Shown here: piece after piece, positions 47,796-57,728 of the stretch
How positions within the stretch are numbered: position 1 is the first letter of the stretch
How the letters are laid out: the number at the start of each line of letters is the position of its first letter
From: Bacillus nakamurai
Lineage (GTDB): Bacteria > Bacillota > Bacilli > Bacillales > Bacillaceae
NCBI RefSeq assembly: GCF_001584325.1
Contig: NZ_LSAZ01000041.1
Coordinates: forward strand, 62,001 to 126,000
DNA: 64,000 bases
Direction: 5' to 3'
The notes under the pieces: model-generated
The model's input: the letters and a program-made list of their open reading frames with translations, nothing else
Told to the model about the DNA's origin: nothing
Databases searched by the model: none
Position numbers and translations under genes: made by a program

Positions 47796-48245
47796 ATGTA
47801 TGCAACAATTGAGTCCGTCAAGCTTCAAAGTGAAGCGGAGCAGCTTGCCGGCATGATTCTGCAGTCTGAGACGGCTGAAAATTACCGCGATTGTTACAAG
47901 CGTCTCCGTGAAGATGAAGAGGCAGGGCGGATCATTCGTTCTTTTATGAGCATTAAAGAGCAGTATGAGGATGTGCAGCGATTCGGCAAGTACCATCCTG
48001 ATTATAGAGAGATTTCCCGCAAAATGAGAGAAATTAAGCGGGAGCTGGACTTAAATGATAAGGTGGCCGATTTTAAAAAAGCAGAGACCGAACTTCAGTC
48101 GCTGCTTGACGAGATCAGCGTTGAGATCGGAACATCCGTATCGGAGCATGTAAAAGTTCCGACGGGAAATCCTTATTTTGACGGCCTGTCATCCTGCGGC
48201 GGCGGCTGCGGTTCCGGCGGCGGCTGCGGATGCAAAGTTTCCTGA
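47796..48245 (+). CDS. ylbF: YlbF/RicF subunit of the Y-complex
   Basis: This 149-residue protein has a helical com_ylbF domain (about 5-120) and a Cys/Gly-rich tail, SSCGGGCGSGGGCGCKVS, whose Cys residues take part in the iron-sulfur clusters of the RicA-RicF-RicT complex. That complex controls RNase Y-dependent mRNA maturation, competence, biofilm formation and sporulation. ATG with CTGGAGGTGCG upstream. Confidence 0.94.
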   Translation: MYATIESVKLQSEAEQLAGMILQSETAENYRDCYKRLREDEEAGRIIRSFMSIKEQYEDVQRFGKYHPDYREISRKMREIKRELDLNDKVADFKKAETELQSLLDEISVEIGTSVSEHVKVPTGNPYFDGLSSCGGGCGSGGGCGCKVS

Positions 48246-48267
48246 CGAGACGGCCGTCTCGTCTTTT
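48244..48267 (+). terminator. terminator of ylbF
   Basis: A 20-base perfect palindrome, GACGAGACGG with its complement, followed by T4. Confidence 0.7.
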
Positions 48268-48299
48268 ACATAAATGAAAAGAAAGTCAGGCGGGTGATA

Positions 48300-48575
48300 A
48301 TGGTGGAAAGTAAGCGCCAAGGCATAATCGTATATCTTCACTCCTTAAAGCACAGTAAAATGCTGAGAAAATTCGGAAACGTCCATTATGTTTCGAAACG
48401 GCTGAAATACGTTGTGCTGTATTGCGACATGAGTCAAATCGAAAAAACGATGGACAAGATATCCTCTTACTCATATGTGAAAAAAGTGGAGCCTTCTTAC
48501 AAGCCTTTTCTAAAGTTAGAGTTTGAATCTAAGCTTGATAAAGCAAAAGAGTACGATTATAAGATCGGCATATAA
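48300..48575 (+). CDS. ylbG: UPF0298 protein YlbG
   Basis: This 91-residue protein carries the YlbG core [20 protein letters not shown] and VVLYCDM; short alpha/beta fold, function unknown. ATG 48300 is favoured, but GTG 48294 and GTG 48303 are in the same frame and the ribosome site is poor (AGGCGGGTG). Its stop runs into the A-run of a hairpin that terminates the opposite-strand csfG RNA. Confidence 0.87.
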   Translation: MVESKRQGIIVYLHSLKHSKMLRKFGNVHYVSKRLKYVVLYCDMSQIEKTMDKISSYSYVKKVEPSYKPFLKLEFESKLDKAKEYDYKIGI

Positions 48576-48604
48576 AAAAATCCCCGCAGGCATCTGCGGG
48601 GTCC
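48575..48604 (-). terminator. terminator of csfG
   Basis: CCCCGCAG/CTGCGGGG stem with a 4-base loop. The minus strand has a T7 tail; the plus strand has none (GTCCTTCT), so the hairpin points to minus-strand transcription. Confidence 0.82.
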
Positions 48605-48720
48605 TTCTATTCCTTAACAAGTTAAGGAGAAGGCAAAGGGAGAGGAGAAACCGGAGGAAGAACTTATGGGGAAACGTAAGTCTTCTCCGCGGTTGGCAAC
48701 AACATCATTAATGATGCTGT
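48576..48720 (-). ncRNA. csfG: CsfG sporulation small RNA (region also known as the ylbH leader motif)
   Basis: This conserved ylbG-ylbH intergenic region is highly structured. On the minus strand it has a CATCATTAATGATG stem (48703-48716), a stem around CCGCGGAGAAGACTTA (about 48645-48692), CU-rich stretches (48625-48663; CTTCCTCC, TTTCTCCTCTCCC), a CCTTAAC/GTTAAGG hairpin (48612-48627) and a strong terminator. From memory, CsfG is a forespore sRNA made under sigma-F/G and placed here; the CU-rich tracts are complementary to Shine-Dalgarno sequences. A candidate promoter is at 48727-48757. Orientation is inferred from the terminator. Confidence 0.7.
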
Positions 48721-48726
48721 TACACG

Positions 48727-48757
48727 TAGTTTTGACAAGAACATGTGTAAGTATACA
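48727..48757 (-). promoter_or_regulatory. possible forespore promoter of csfG
   Basis: On the minus strand TGTATA (48757-48752), 18 bases, AAAACTA (48733-48727) fits the -35 and partly the -10 of sigma-F/G promoters. Confidence 0.4.
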
Positions 48758-48875
48758 TCGATTTACAGTTCGTTGTTTGGAAGAATGCTTTATGATAAGA
48801 TAGGATTTGTTTTTATACATATCGGCCTTAAGCCGAAGCCAGACATCAAAGTTTTCAGAAAAAGTGGTGTGAAAA

Positions 48876-49935
<1,060 letters not shown>

Positions 49936-49948
<13 letters not shown>

Positions 49949-51162
49949 ATCCTTGCTGACAGCCTATGCCAATAAATCAGCACATACACGGCAAGCGCCG
50001 CCAATGTGACAGCGGGGCCGAGCGCGACAAGGCTGTTCCAGCCGCTGACAAAAACCGATGCCGCTCCCTGATCATTCAGAGGCAGAAATACGGACTGATG
50101 AGGTTCGTCCAATGCGACATAGAGCGGCTTCCACAATAAGAGAATAAAAACAGCGGCATAAAAGCCCTGCAGAACGCGCGCCATAAAAAACGGTTTGAAC
50201 CGGATATCTGTGTCTGATAATATTCCGGCAACCTGCGCCTGAACAGAAAGTCCGCTGAAGCCGAGGATGAAGCTTGCAATCATGGCTCGCGGAAGCAAAG
50301 CGGCGTCCGCTTCGCTGACCAGTTTGCTTCCGAGCGTAATTTCAAACATACCGCTCATGAGAGGGATGTCCAGTTTTGAAGGCAGATGGAAGAGTGTAAG
50401 TGCAGCATTTGTGATAAAGGACAGGACATCCATTATTTGTACAACAGATAATAACCGATTAAATACAGAAAACAATATGATAAAACCGCCTACCATGAGA
50501 AGAGTTTGCACAGAAGAGATGACCGCGTCGCCCAATATTTTCCCGAAAGGCCGTTTTTCCGCCATCCGCGCGCTGTGCAGCGCCTGGAATGCTTCCTTCA
50601 GCGAAGGAAGAGAGAACGTTTTTTTATCGGTAAACTTCGCTTCCTCTTTCCGTCCGTATGAACGCATTGTCAGGCCGACGGCGATATTTCCGAGATAATG
50701 AGCCGAGGCCAGCAAAATGCCTAGCGGCGCGTTATGGAAAAATCCGACCGCAACGGCGCCGAAAATAAATAAAGGGTTTGACGAATTGGTGAAAGAGACG
50801 AGTCGTTCAGCCTCGACTCTTGATATTTGCTTTTCCTGCCGCAGCCGTGCAGTCAGCTTAGCCCCGGCCGGATAGCCTGAGGCCATGCCCATAGCCAGTA
50901 CAAATCCGCCGACTCCCGGCACTCTGAAAATCGGGCGCATAAATGGCTCAAGCAAAAGGCCGACAAACCTGACGATGCCAAAGCCTATTAAGAGCTCTGA
51001 CAGAATAAAAAACGGAAGCAAAGAAGGAAAAACAACCTCCCACCACATCGAAAGGCCGGTTTTGGAGGCTTCGAATGAGGCCTGCGGGTGCGTAATAACC
51101 GTTACCGTCAAAAAGATAAAAAACAAAGCAATCAAAAATGTATGAAACTTCGACAAGTTCAT
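49936..51162 (-). CDS. ylbJ: sporulation integral membrane protein YlbJ
   Basis: This 408-residue polytopic protein (about eight to ten helices) with gate/nucleoside-recognition-like domains, including AMGMASGYPAGAKLTARL (about 88-105), is required for proper spore formation in B. subtilis. ATG 51162 (MNLSKF) has GGGGAGGTAAG upstream; the frame open to 51198 is not used. Transport substrate unknown. Confidence 0.9.
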
Positions 51163-51340
51163 TCTTACCTCCCCGATGCTAAAAATGCACACTGACATTT
51201 ATATCATGATAAAATAAAAATCAGACCTTAAGGATGGCCGGGCAAGTACCTATTTGTGATCCTGTACTAATATACGAGCATAGGGGTTCAATTTAGACCA
51301 TAGAATTCAAGTATAGGATGTCTATAGGGGGTTAATCGCG

Positions 51341-52120
51341 TTGGCCAAACCTACAATCGGGTTAGCGTTAGGTTCGGGAGGGGCCAGAGGGATTGCTCAT
51401 CTCGGCGTGTTATCCAGTTTACATAAGCATCAGATTCCAATTGATATGATCGCAGGCAGCAGCATGGGAGCCCTAGTCGGCAGCTTTTATGCGGCGGGGC
51501 ATGACGTCGCGACGATGAAAAAAGTCGCTAAAGCCTTTAAAAGGAGGCTGTATGCGGATTATACGGTGCCGAGGCTCGGATTTTTGAAAGGAGACCGTAT
51601 CAGGCAGCTCGTGCATGCGTATACGTTCGGCAAGCCGATAGAAGAACTGCAAATCCCGCTTGGCATCGTTGCCTGCGACCTGCAGACCGGAGAAAAGGTC
51701 GTCTTTAAGAAAGGCTCCGTTTCTGAAGCCGTCCGGGCGAGCATCAGCATACCAGGCATTTTTGTCCCGCAAAAGATGAATGGACGTTTTTTGGTAGACG
51801 GCGCAGTAGTCGACAGAATCCCGGTATCGGCCGTGAAGGAAATGGGAGCCGATATTGTAATCGCCTCAGATGTATCCCGGGTGAAAAAAACGGAAAAAGC
51901 GGCACATATTTTTGATGTAATCATGCAAAGTATGGATATACTGCAAAATGAATTGGTCCGTCACCAGACCATTGCCGCAGACGTCATGATCCGCCCTTCT
52001 CTTGAAACATTCAGCTCAAGCTCATTTGCCAACATCGATCATATGATCACCGCCGGCGAAGAAGCCGCAGACCGGATGATCGGCCGGATTAAACAAGAAA
52101 TAGAGAATTGGGAGGGCTAA
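51341..52120 (+). CDS. ylbK: patatin-like phospholipase YlbK
   Basis: This 259-residue patatin-fold esterase has the oxyanion motif GSGGARG (11-17), the nucleophile Ser41 in GSSMG (39-43) and catalytic Asp153 in DGA. NTE/RssA-type subgroup; the lipid substrate is unknown. The start is TTG 51341 with AGGGGGTTAA upstream. 5 bp before ylbL, so likely co-translated. Confidence 0.9.
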   Translation: MAKPTIGLALGSGGARGIAHLGVLSSLHKHQIPIDMIAGSSMGALVGSFYAAGHDVATMKKVAKAFKRRLYADYTVPRLGFLKGDRIRQLVHAYTFGKPIEELQIPLGIVACDLQTGEKVVFKKGSVSEAVRASISIPGIFVPQKMNGRFLVDGAVVDRIPVSAVKEMGADIVIASDVSRVKKTEKAAHIFDVIMQSMDILQNELVRHQTIAADVMIRPSLETFSSSSFANIDHMITAGEEAADRMIGRIKQEIENWEG

Positions 52121-52125
52121 CTCAT

Positions 52126-53148
52126 ATGAAGACAAAACATTTTCGCTGGGTGTTTATCATCCTGATCTTATTGATCGCCGTTACATTTATTAAGCTTCCG
52201 TATTACATAACACAGCCCGGGGAAGCATCGGAGCTCAGACCGCTGATAAAAGTTGACGGAGGGTATCCCGAAAAGGGAAGCCTGTCCTTGATGACTGTAA
52301 AAGTAGGCCCTGCCAATCCGTATACATATCTTTGGGCGAAAGTGCACCCTTATGACGAGATCGTCCCTGACGAAAGCATTAAGGAAGAGGGCGAATCAGA
52401 TACCGAATATATGAAGCGCCAGCTGCAAATGATGAAGAGCTCTCAGGAAAACGCGGTTATTGCCGCCTATCAGAAAGCGGACAAACAGGTAAGCTACTCA
52501 TTTAACGGCATTTATGCAAGCTCAGTGGTGTCAAACATGCCGGCAAAAGGAAAGATTGAGGTCGGCGATAAAATCATCAGCGCGGACGGGAAAAAGTATG
52601 AATCCGCAGAAAAGCTGATTGATTATATCAGCAGCAAAAAAGCCGGTGAAAAAGTGACATTTAAGATTGAACGGGACACAAAAGAAAAGACGGTCACTCT
52701 CGTGCTGAAATCATTCCCGGCCGAGCCGTCAAGAGCCGGGATCGGCGTGGCGTTATACACGGACCGGAACGTTAAGGTGAAGCCGGATCTCCATTTTAAC
52801 ATTGAAAACATCGGCGGCCCTTCCGCAGGTCTTATGATGTCATTAGAAATTTATAACCAGCTGACAAAGCCGGACGAAACAAAAGGCTACAATATCGCCG
52901 GAACGGGAACGATTGACGTTGACGGCAAGGTTGGACCGATCGGCGGAATCGACCAAAAAGTAGTCGCAGCAGACAAAGCGGGAAAAGACATTTTCTTTGC
53001 GCCGAATCAAAACGGAGCAAAAAATTCCGATTATAAAAACGCTGTGAAAACAGCAAAAGCCATCGGCACCCATATGAAGATCGTCCCGGTTGACACCATG
53101 CAGGACGCGCTTGATTATTTGGATAAGCTGAAAGTAAAGAGCACCTGA
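52126..53148 (+). CDS. ylbL: membrane-anchored PDZ-Lon-type protease YlbL
   Basis: The 340-residue protein has an N-terminal signal anchor (about 9-23), a PDZ domain (about 120-200) and a Lon-like proteolytic domain with the Ser-Lys dyad: Ser233 in GGPSAGLM and Lys278 in [10 protein letters not shown]. In B. subtilis it degrades the division inhibitor YneA after DNA damage. ATG 52126 follows GGGAGGGCTA. Ends in a terminator. Confidence 0.93.
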   Translation: MKTKHFRWVFIILILLIAVTFIKLPYYITQPGEASELRPLIKVDGGYPEKGSLSLMTVKVGPANPYTYLWAKVHPYDEIVPDESIKEEGESDTEYMKRQLQMMKSSQENAVIAAYQKADKQVSYSFNGIYASSVVSNMPAKGKIEVGDKIISADGKKYESAEKLIDYISSKKAGEKVTFKIERDTKEKTVTLVLKSFPAEPSRAGIGVALYTDRNVKVKPDLHFNIENIGGPSAGLMMSLEIYNQLTKPDETKGYNIAGTGTIDVDGKVGPIGGIDQKVVAADKAGKDIFFAPNQNGAKNSDYKNAVKTAKAIGTHMKIVPVDTMQDALDYLDKLKVKST

Positions 53149-53167
53149 CGATTGTCAGGTGCTTTTC
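53141..53167 (+). terminator. terminator of ylbL
   Basis: GCACCTGAC/GTCAGGTGC, perfect 9-bp stem, GATT loop, T4. Includes the ylbL stop codon; tmcAL ends right after it. Confidence 0.8.
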
Positions 53168-54415
53168 TCATGAATTCAAAAAACGTTTTTCATCTTCATC
53201 ATAGCGGATCGGAGCTTGTGAAAATTCCTGCCTGTCAAACATGGTTCTGAGCGGCTCCTTTATCGGCAGGCTGTAAATCCGGCCCGCCTTTATTTCTAAT
53301 TCAAGCGCGGGATGGGAAAAAGAAGACAGCTTGCTCACCAGCGGTACGGAAAGCTCTTTTTTCTTGCCGGCCAGATAAGCCTGTCCTTTTTTTGTCATTC
53401 CGAGCAGTCTGATATAAGGGGCGGCAGAAGGTTTCAGCAGCTTGTGCATATCTTCTTTTTTGGTTCGTGTCAATATGTGCGTGTTCATGCGCTGGAGCCT
53501 CGTCCACGTATACCGTTTTGTTTTCAAAAGCTCCATCATCTCATGGTAAGATCCCGCCTGTCTGATGATCCGCAGTATTCTATGCTCAAGCCCTTCTTCC
53601 ACTTCATAGATTTGGCTCAGCTCTTGTGCGGAGAGCGTGCTGAGGGTGTATTTTACATATGAAAAATAGTCTTCAGCGGTGTGCCATAATCCATAGGTTT
53701 TGTAATATGCCTTCAGCTCCTGTGCAGACGCTTCGGGGAGAAAGCCCTCGACGGCCGCCGTTCCTTTTTCTATCAGCGCCTTGCGGATGCTCGTAGCACT
53801 GGCTATCCGGCTTTTTGGGCCAGGCAGCTCGGCATCATGGTACTGTGAGGAAATTCTGGCGGTCGTGTGCGGCTTCATGGAAGAGCCGGCCGCTCGTATC
53901 GCGGATACATAGTGGAAACCGAGAATGTTGTTTGGCTTTGACAAGTCGAGCATATGATTATCTTTGAAAATGGCTGAAAATGCTTTTGAGGCTGCGGCGG
54001 GATAGCTGACGCCTTTTTTGAGCTCTTCTTTTACTATAATATTATAGTTTTTTTCCTGCCGGCCGAATGACTCGGCCGCCTCAATAAAAGGTTCAATCCG
54101 CCCGTTTTCGCTTCCGAAAAACAAGCTGCTGCAGCCTAATTGGTGTAAAAGCGAAACACTTCCCCGCGCAAATATTTCCGCTTTTTGCACGGCATACATA
54201 TAGGGGAGCTCAATGACAAGGTCCACTCCGTTTTCCAGCGCCATCTTGGTTCGTGCCCATTTTGAGACGGCAGCCGGTTCCCCGCGCTGCAAAAAATGAC
54301 CGCTCATCACTGCCGCAGCCACGCTGCTTCCAGTGCTGATTTTTGCTTGTTCGGCATGATAGCGGTGTCCGTTATGAAAGGGATTATATTCAACAACCAG
54401 TCCGACTGCCTTCAT
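53168..54415 (-). CDS. tmcAL: tRNA(Met) cytidine acetate ligase TmcAL (YlbM)
   Basis: This 415-residue nucleotidyltransferase-like enzyme makes N4-acetylcytidine at the wobble base of elongator tRNA-Met using acetate and ATP. N-terminal GLVVEYNPFHNGHRYH contains the HxGH-type motif; AAVMSGHFLQRGEPA follows. ATG 54415 with AAAGGCGGAAG gives the known length; the longer frame to 54652 overlaps the ylbN promoter and is rejected. Confidence 0.94.
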   Translation of the reverse strand: MKAVGLVVEYNPFHNGHRYHAEQAKISTGSSVAAAVMSGHFLQRGEPAAVSKWARTKMALENGVDLVIELPYMYAVQKAEIFARGSVSLLHQLGCSSLFFGSENGRIEPFIEAAESFGRQEKNYNIIVKEELKKGVSYPAAASKAFSAIFKDNHMLDLSKPNNILGFHYVSAIRAAGSSMKPHTTARISSQYHDAELPGPKSRIASATSIRKALIEKGTAAVEGFLPEASAQELKAYYKTYGLWHTAEDYFSYVKYTLSTLSAQELSQIYEVEEGLEHRILRIIRQAGSYHEMMELLKTKRYTWTRLQRMNTHILTRTKKEDMHKLLKPSAAPYIRLLGMTKKGQAYLAGKKKELSVPLVSKLSSFSHPALELEIKAGRIYSLPIKEPLRTMFDRQEFSQAPIRYDEDEKRFLNS

Positions 54416-54563
54416 AAATCTTCCGCCTTTCTTGCTATGTTTTGCTTCGTGTGGTACATTTGCAAAAGAAACGCATTTTGCGTCCGTTTCGTTTAGTGTA
54501 TGCATAGCCCATCCGGCTGTCAACGATTGCATAACGGCGGCATTATGCTGTAAAGAAAAAATA

Positions 54564-54592
54564 TTGACAAAAACATTCTGAAAAGCTATAAT
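54564..54592 (+). promoter_or_regulatory. consensus sigma-A promoter of ylbN-rpmF
   Basis: TTGACA (54564-54569), exactly 17 bases, TATAAT (54587-54592): a perfect match, as expected for ribosomal protein expression. Confidence 0.88.
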
Positions 54593-54622
54593 CATGTTTG
54601 TTGCTTTCCTGAGGTGATACAA

Positions 54623-55141
54623 ATGAAATGGACGATTTATCAGCTTCATCAAATGGCTAAAAAGAGCTTTGAGTTTGATGAAACAGTTGAGTTAAATGAG
54701 ATGACACAATTGAATTCTGACATCCGCCGCATTTCCCCTGTCAGGGTGAAGGGCCGCGCGGAGATTGAATCCAAGCAGGTTTCGTTTGACTTTACAATTT
54801 CAGGCGAAATGATTTTGCCATGCTCAAGAACTTTAGTTGATGTGCCGTATCCATTTACAATCGCGACAAAAGAACTGTTTAGATTTCATAAGACGGATGA
54901 TATAGAAGATGAGGACGTTCATATTGCAGAAGACGATACTGTCGACTTAACTCCGATCGTAAAAGAAGAGATTCTTTTAGAAATTCCTATGCAAATCTTT
55001 TGTGAAACTGAACAAAAAGAAGGAGCCGCTCCCCAAGTGGGGAAAGATTGGCAAGTGATTTCTGAGGAAGACAAGCAAAATCAAATCGACCCCAGACTTG
55101 CGGATCTGAAAAAGCTCTTAACACAAGATGATGAATCTTAA
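54623..55141 (+). CDS. ylbN: YceD/DUF177 family protein YlbN
   Basis: This 172-residue acidic protein is almost always encoded directly before rpmF; DUF177 members are tied to 23S rRNA or ribosome metabolism. MPCSRTLVDV-like segment ILPCSRTLVDVPYPF (about 73-87) is the conserved core. ATG 54623 with CTGAGGTGAT is preferred to GTG 54614. Confidence 0.9.
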   Translation: MKWTIYQLHQMAKKSFEFDETVELNEMTQLNSDIRRISPVRVKGRAEIESKQVSFDFTISGEMILPCSRTLVDVPYPFTIATKELFRFHKTDDIEDEDVHIAEDDTVDLTPIVKEEILLEIPMQIFCETEQKEGAAPQVGKDWQVISEEDKQNQIDPRLADLKKLLTQDDES

Positions 55142-55342
<201 letters not shown>

Positions 55343-55350
55343 TGTATGAA

Positions 55351-55391
55351 GAAAAGCGCGGGAATTTGATTCCTGCGCTTTTCTTTTTTTC
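55351..55391 (+). terminator. terminator of rpmF
   Basis: GAAAAGCGC-GGAAT / ATTCC-GCGCTTTTC with single mismatch, followed by a T7 tract. Confidence 0.88.
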
Positions 55392-55495
55392 TCCCTCCGT
55401 TTGGCTGCGCGAAAAAATTGTGAGCGGCAATAGTCTATCTAATCTATCAGCGGCATATGTATGAGGTAAACGAGCAAATATGGAGGGGGATACGA

Positions 55496-56077
55496 TTGAC
55501 CATAACGAGACAAGATGCCTGGACACAAGATGAAGATTTGCTGCTGGCCGAAGTGGTGCTGCGGCACATTCGGGAAGGAGGGACGCAGCTTTCCGCTTTT
55601 GAGGAAGTCGGCAGAGCTTTGACGAGAACTGCTGCCGCCTGCGGGTTCAGGTGGAATTCTTATGTTAGAAAGCAATACCAGCCAGGCATAGAGCTTGCCA
55701 AAAAGCAGCGCAAAGAATTAAGAAAACAAATCGGCGTGCACTCCGCCAATCTGCCGGGCGCCGTTAAACAATCTCCGGTCCGCCGGGCGGAAGGAGAAAG
55801 AGAGTTATCCATTGATGATGTCATTGCGTTTCTTCAGCAATTTAAAGAGTCACCGGCTGCCGAGGATGTCCATCATGAAAAAGAAAAGCTCTCGGCGCAG
55901 CTGAGCGCGCTGCAAAAAGAGGTAGAGGATTTGCGCGAGGAAAATGAAACCTTGAGAAACAGGCTGGAGATGACGGAAGAGGATTATAAAGCTTTGATTG
56001 ACATTATGGACAGAGCGAGGAGAATGGTGGATTCAAAAGAGGATGAAAGACATAAAAAATCGGCGCAGGGCATATAA
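55496..56077 (+). CDS. gerR: sporulation regulator GerR (YlbO), RsfA family
   Basis: The 193-residue DNA-binding protein has an N-terminal Myb/SANT-like domain (about 1-60, [20 protein letters not shown] and [14 protein letters not shown]) and a coiled-coil C-terminal region (about 120-180, Lys/Glu heptads). In B. subtilis it is made under sigma-E and represses some mother-cell genes. The start is TTG 55496 with GGAGGGGG 6 bases upstream; the frame to 55457 is not used. Confidence 0.9.
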   Translation: MTITRQDAWTQDEDLLLAEVVLRHIREGGTQLSAFEEVGRALTRTAAACGFRWNSYVRKQYQPGIELAKKQRKELRKQIGVHSANLPGAVKQSPVRRAEGERELSIDDVIAFLQQFKESPAAEDVHHEKEKLSAQLSALQKEVEDLREENETLRNRLEMTEEDYKALIDIMDRARRMVDSKEDERHKKSAQGI

Positions 56078-56081
56078 AGTG

Positions 56082-56116
56082 AACCGGCCTGAGGGCAGTG
56101 TCCCGGCCGGTTTTTT
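56082..56116. terminator. bidirectional terminator between gerR and ylbP
   Basis: AACCGGCC/GGCCGGTT with inner GGG/CCC pairing; T6 follows on the plus strand. Confidence 0.85.
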
Positions 56117-56117
56117 A

Positions 56118-56600
56118 TTATGCTGATTCCCCTGATGTCATTTCGCCGTCCATATCAGGATGCCAAATGTAAGGATTTTCTCCTTTGTCTCGCGCCATAT
56201 CATATTTGACAGGCTCGAAATTCATTTTATCCCAGAAATCCGCCGATTTCATACGCGAATTTGTTCTGATCGGCATTCTGAATGATTTGGCGAAGTCAAC
56301 GAGCGCCGTGCCGTAGCCGTTTTTTTGGTAGCCCGGAAGAACTTCAAGCTTCCAAAGCTCTAAAAAGTCCTGACGCTGGTCAAAATACGGATTCGTGCTG
56401 CCGTTTACCTGATATAAACTCATTCGCGCCACTAGTTTATCCCCGAAGTAAATCCCGTAAAATGGCGAGGTGCTGTCATTTTCAATGATGTTCTCCTGAA
56501 GCTCCTCAAGCATCGACAGCTCCTGCATCCCGTATTCCTTGAACCTTTTAAATTCTTCAAGTGTTTTAAAGTTGATGAGCAATCGCTCTATTTTCAACAC
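56118..56600 (-). CDS. ylbP: GNAT acetyltransferase YlbP
   Basis: The 160-residue protein has a GNAT domain: LWKLEVLPGYQKNGYGTAL (about 87-105) is the acetyl-CoA pyrophosphate-binding loop (Q/RxxGxG/A), followed by WDKMNFEPVKYD. The substrate is unknown. The start is GTG at 56600 with AAAGGGGGAGC upstream. Converges on gerR. Confidence 0.88.
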   Translation of the reverse strand: MLKIERLLINFKTLEEFKRFKEYGMQELSMLEELQENIIENDSTSPFYGIYFGDKLVARMSLYQVNGSTNPYFDQRQDFLELWKLEVLPGYQKNGYGTALVDFAKSFRMPIRTNSRMKSADFWDKMNFEPVKYDMARDKGENPYIWHPDMDGEMTSGESA

Positions 56601-56760
56601 AAGCTCCCCCTTTGTTGTGTTCTACCATTATTGTAAACGCTTTAATTGAAAATTCCAACTATAAGATGCTTATCATACTTGCGCTGAAACGAAATTGAAG
56701 TAATTTGCCCCGGGTTCTGCTATGATAATATGGAAAAATGCAGATATAGGGTGTGAAAGT

Positions 56761-57642
56761 GTGAAAATCGGAATTATCGGCGGCGGAGCGGTGGGCCTGC
56801 TGTGTGCTTATTACTTATCGTTAAGACATCATGTAACGGTCTTCACGAGGCGTCAGGAGCAGACGGACGCCATAAATGCCCGCGGCATCCGCTTGGTGAA
56901 AGACGGAAAAGAGTTCAATGCCGAGTGCGGAGCTGCGGCAGGCGTTGCTTCCGGATATGATCTTCTGATCGTAACCGTTAAACAGCATCAGCTCAGCGGC
57001 GTTTTACCGAGCCTAATGAACATAAAAGCGACAAATGTTTTGTTTTTGCAAAACGGCATGGGGCATATACACGATATAGAACATTGGCACACGGACCATT
57101 CGCTTTATGTCGGCACGGTGGAACACGGAGCTGTAAGAAAATCAGATACAGCCGTTGAACATACCGGAATCGGTGCGGTAAAATGGAGCACGTTCCGCGG
57201 CTCGCGGCCGGAAGCCCTCGAAAACATCTTTTGCGGCATGCATTCGGATTTTCCCGTTTATTATGAAACCGACTGGTATCGGCTGTTAACGGGAAAACTG
57301 ATCATTAATGTATGCATCAACCCGTTAACCGCATTATTGCGCGTGAAAAATGGAGAGCTGTTATCGTGTGCTGCTTACAAAGAATATATGAGAAAGGTAT
57401 TTGAAGAAGCGGAGGCGATTTTACGCCTTGACGACAGTGACGAAGCGTGGAATCGGGTATGCGGGGTTTGCAGGCAAACGAAAAATAATCACTCTTCCAT
57501 GCTTGTCGATGTGATGGCGGGAAGGCAGACAGAGGCCGATGCCATTATCGGTTATCTTGTAAAAGAAGCCGGGAACCGCGGGTTGAAAGCTGTTCATTTG
57601 CCGTTTTTATACGGCAGCATAAAAGCGTTAGAAGGAAACTGA
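56761..57642 (+). CDS. panE: 2-dehydropantoate 2-reductase (ketopantoate reductase, YlbQ)
   Basis: This 293-residue NADPH-dependent reductase makes pantoate for pantothenate/CoA synthesis. N-terminal Rossmann motif GIIGGGAVG (about 4-12); the conserved TVKQHQ (about 72-77) and KLIINVCINPLTAL (about 179-192) carry the catalytic Lys and Asn. GTG 56761 with AGGGTGTGAAAG is preferred to the in-frame ATG 56722, which overlaps the likely -10 (TGCTATGAT, 56718-56726). Confidence 0.92.
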   Translation: MKIGIIGGGAVGLLCAYYLSLRHHVTVFTRRQEQTDAINARGIRLVKDGKEFNAECGAAAGVASGYDLLIVTVKQHQLSGVLPSLMNIKATNVLFLQNGMGHIHDIEHWHTDHSLYVGTVEHGAVRKSDTAVEHTGIGAVKWSTFRGSRPEALENIFCGMHSDFPVYYETDWYRLLTGKLIINVCINPLTALLRVKNGELLSCAAYKEYMRKVFEEAEAILRLDDSDEAWNRVCGVCRQTKNNHSSMLVDVMAGRQTEADAIIGYLVKEAGNRGLKAVHLPFLYGSIKALEGN

Positions 57643-57653
57643 AACAAAGTCTT

Positions 57654-57681
57654 TTGAGGTTTCCGGGTAACATGCTATACT
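57654..57681 (+). promoter_or_regulatory. promoter of bshC
   Basis: TTGAGG (57654-57659), 16 bases, TATACT (57676-57681), preceded by an extended TGC. Confidence 0.6.
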
Positions 57682-57728
57682 CATTTCGGAAACCTAACTA
57701 TTTATTGGAGAAAGGAAGTTCCAGACAG

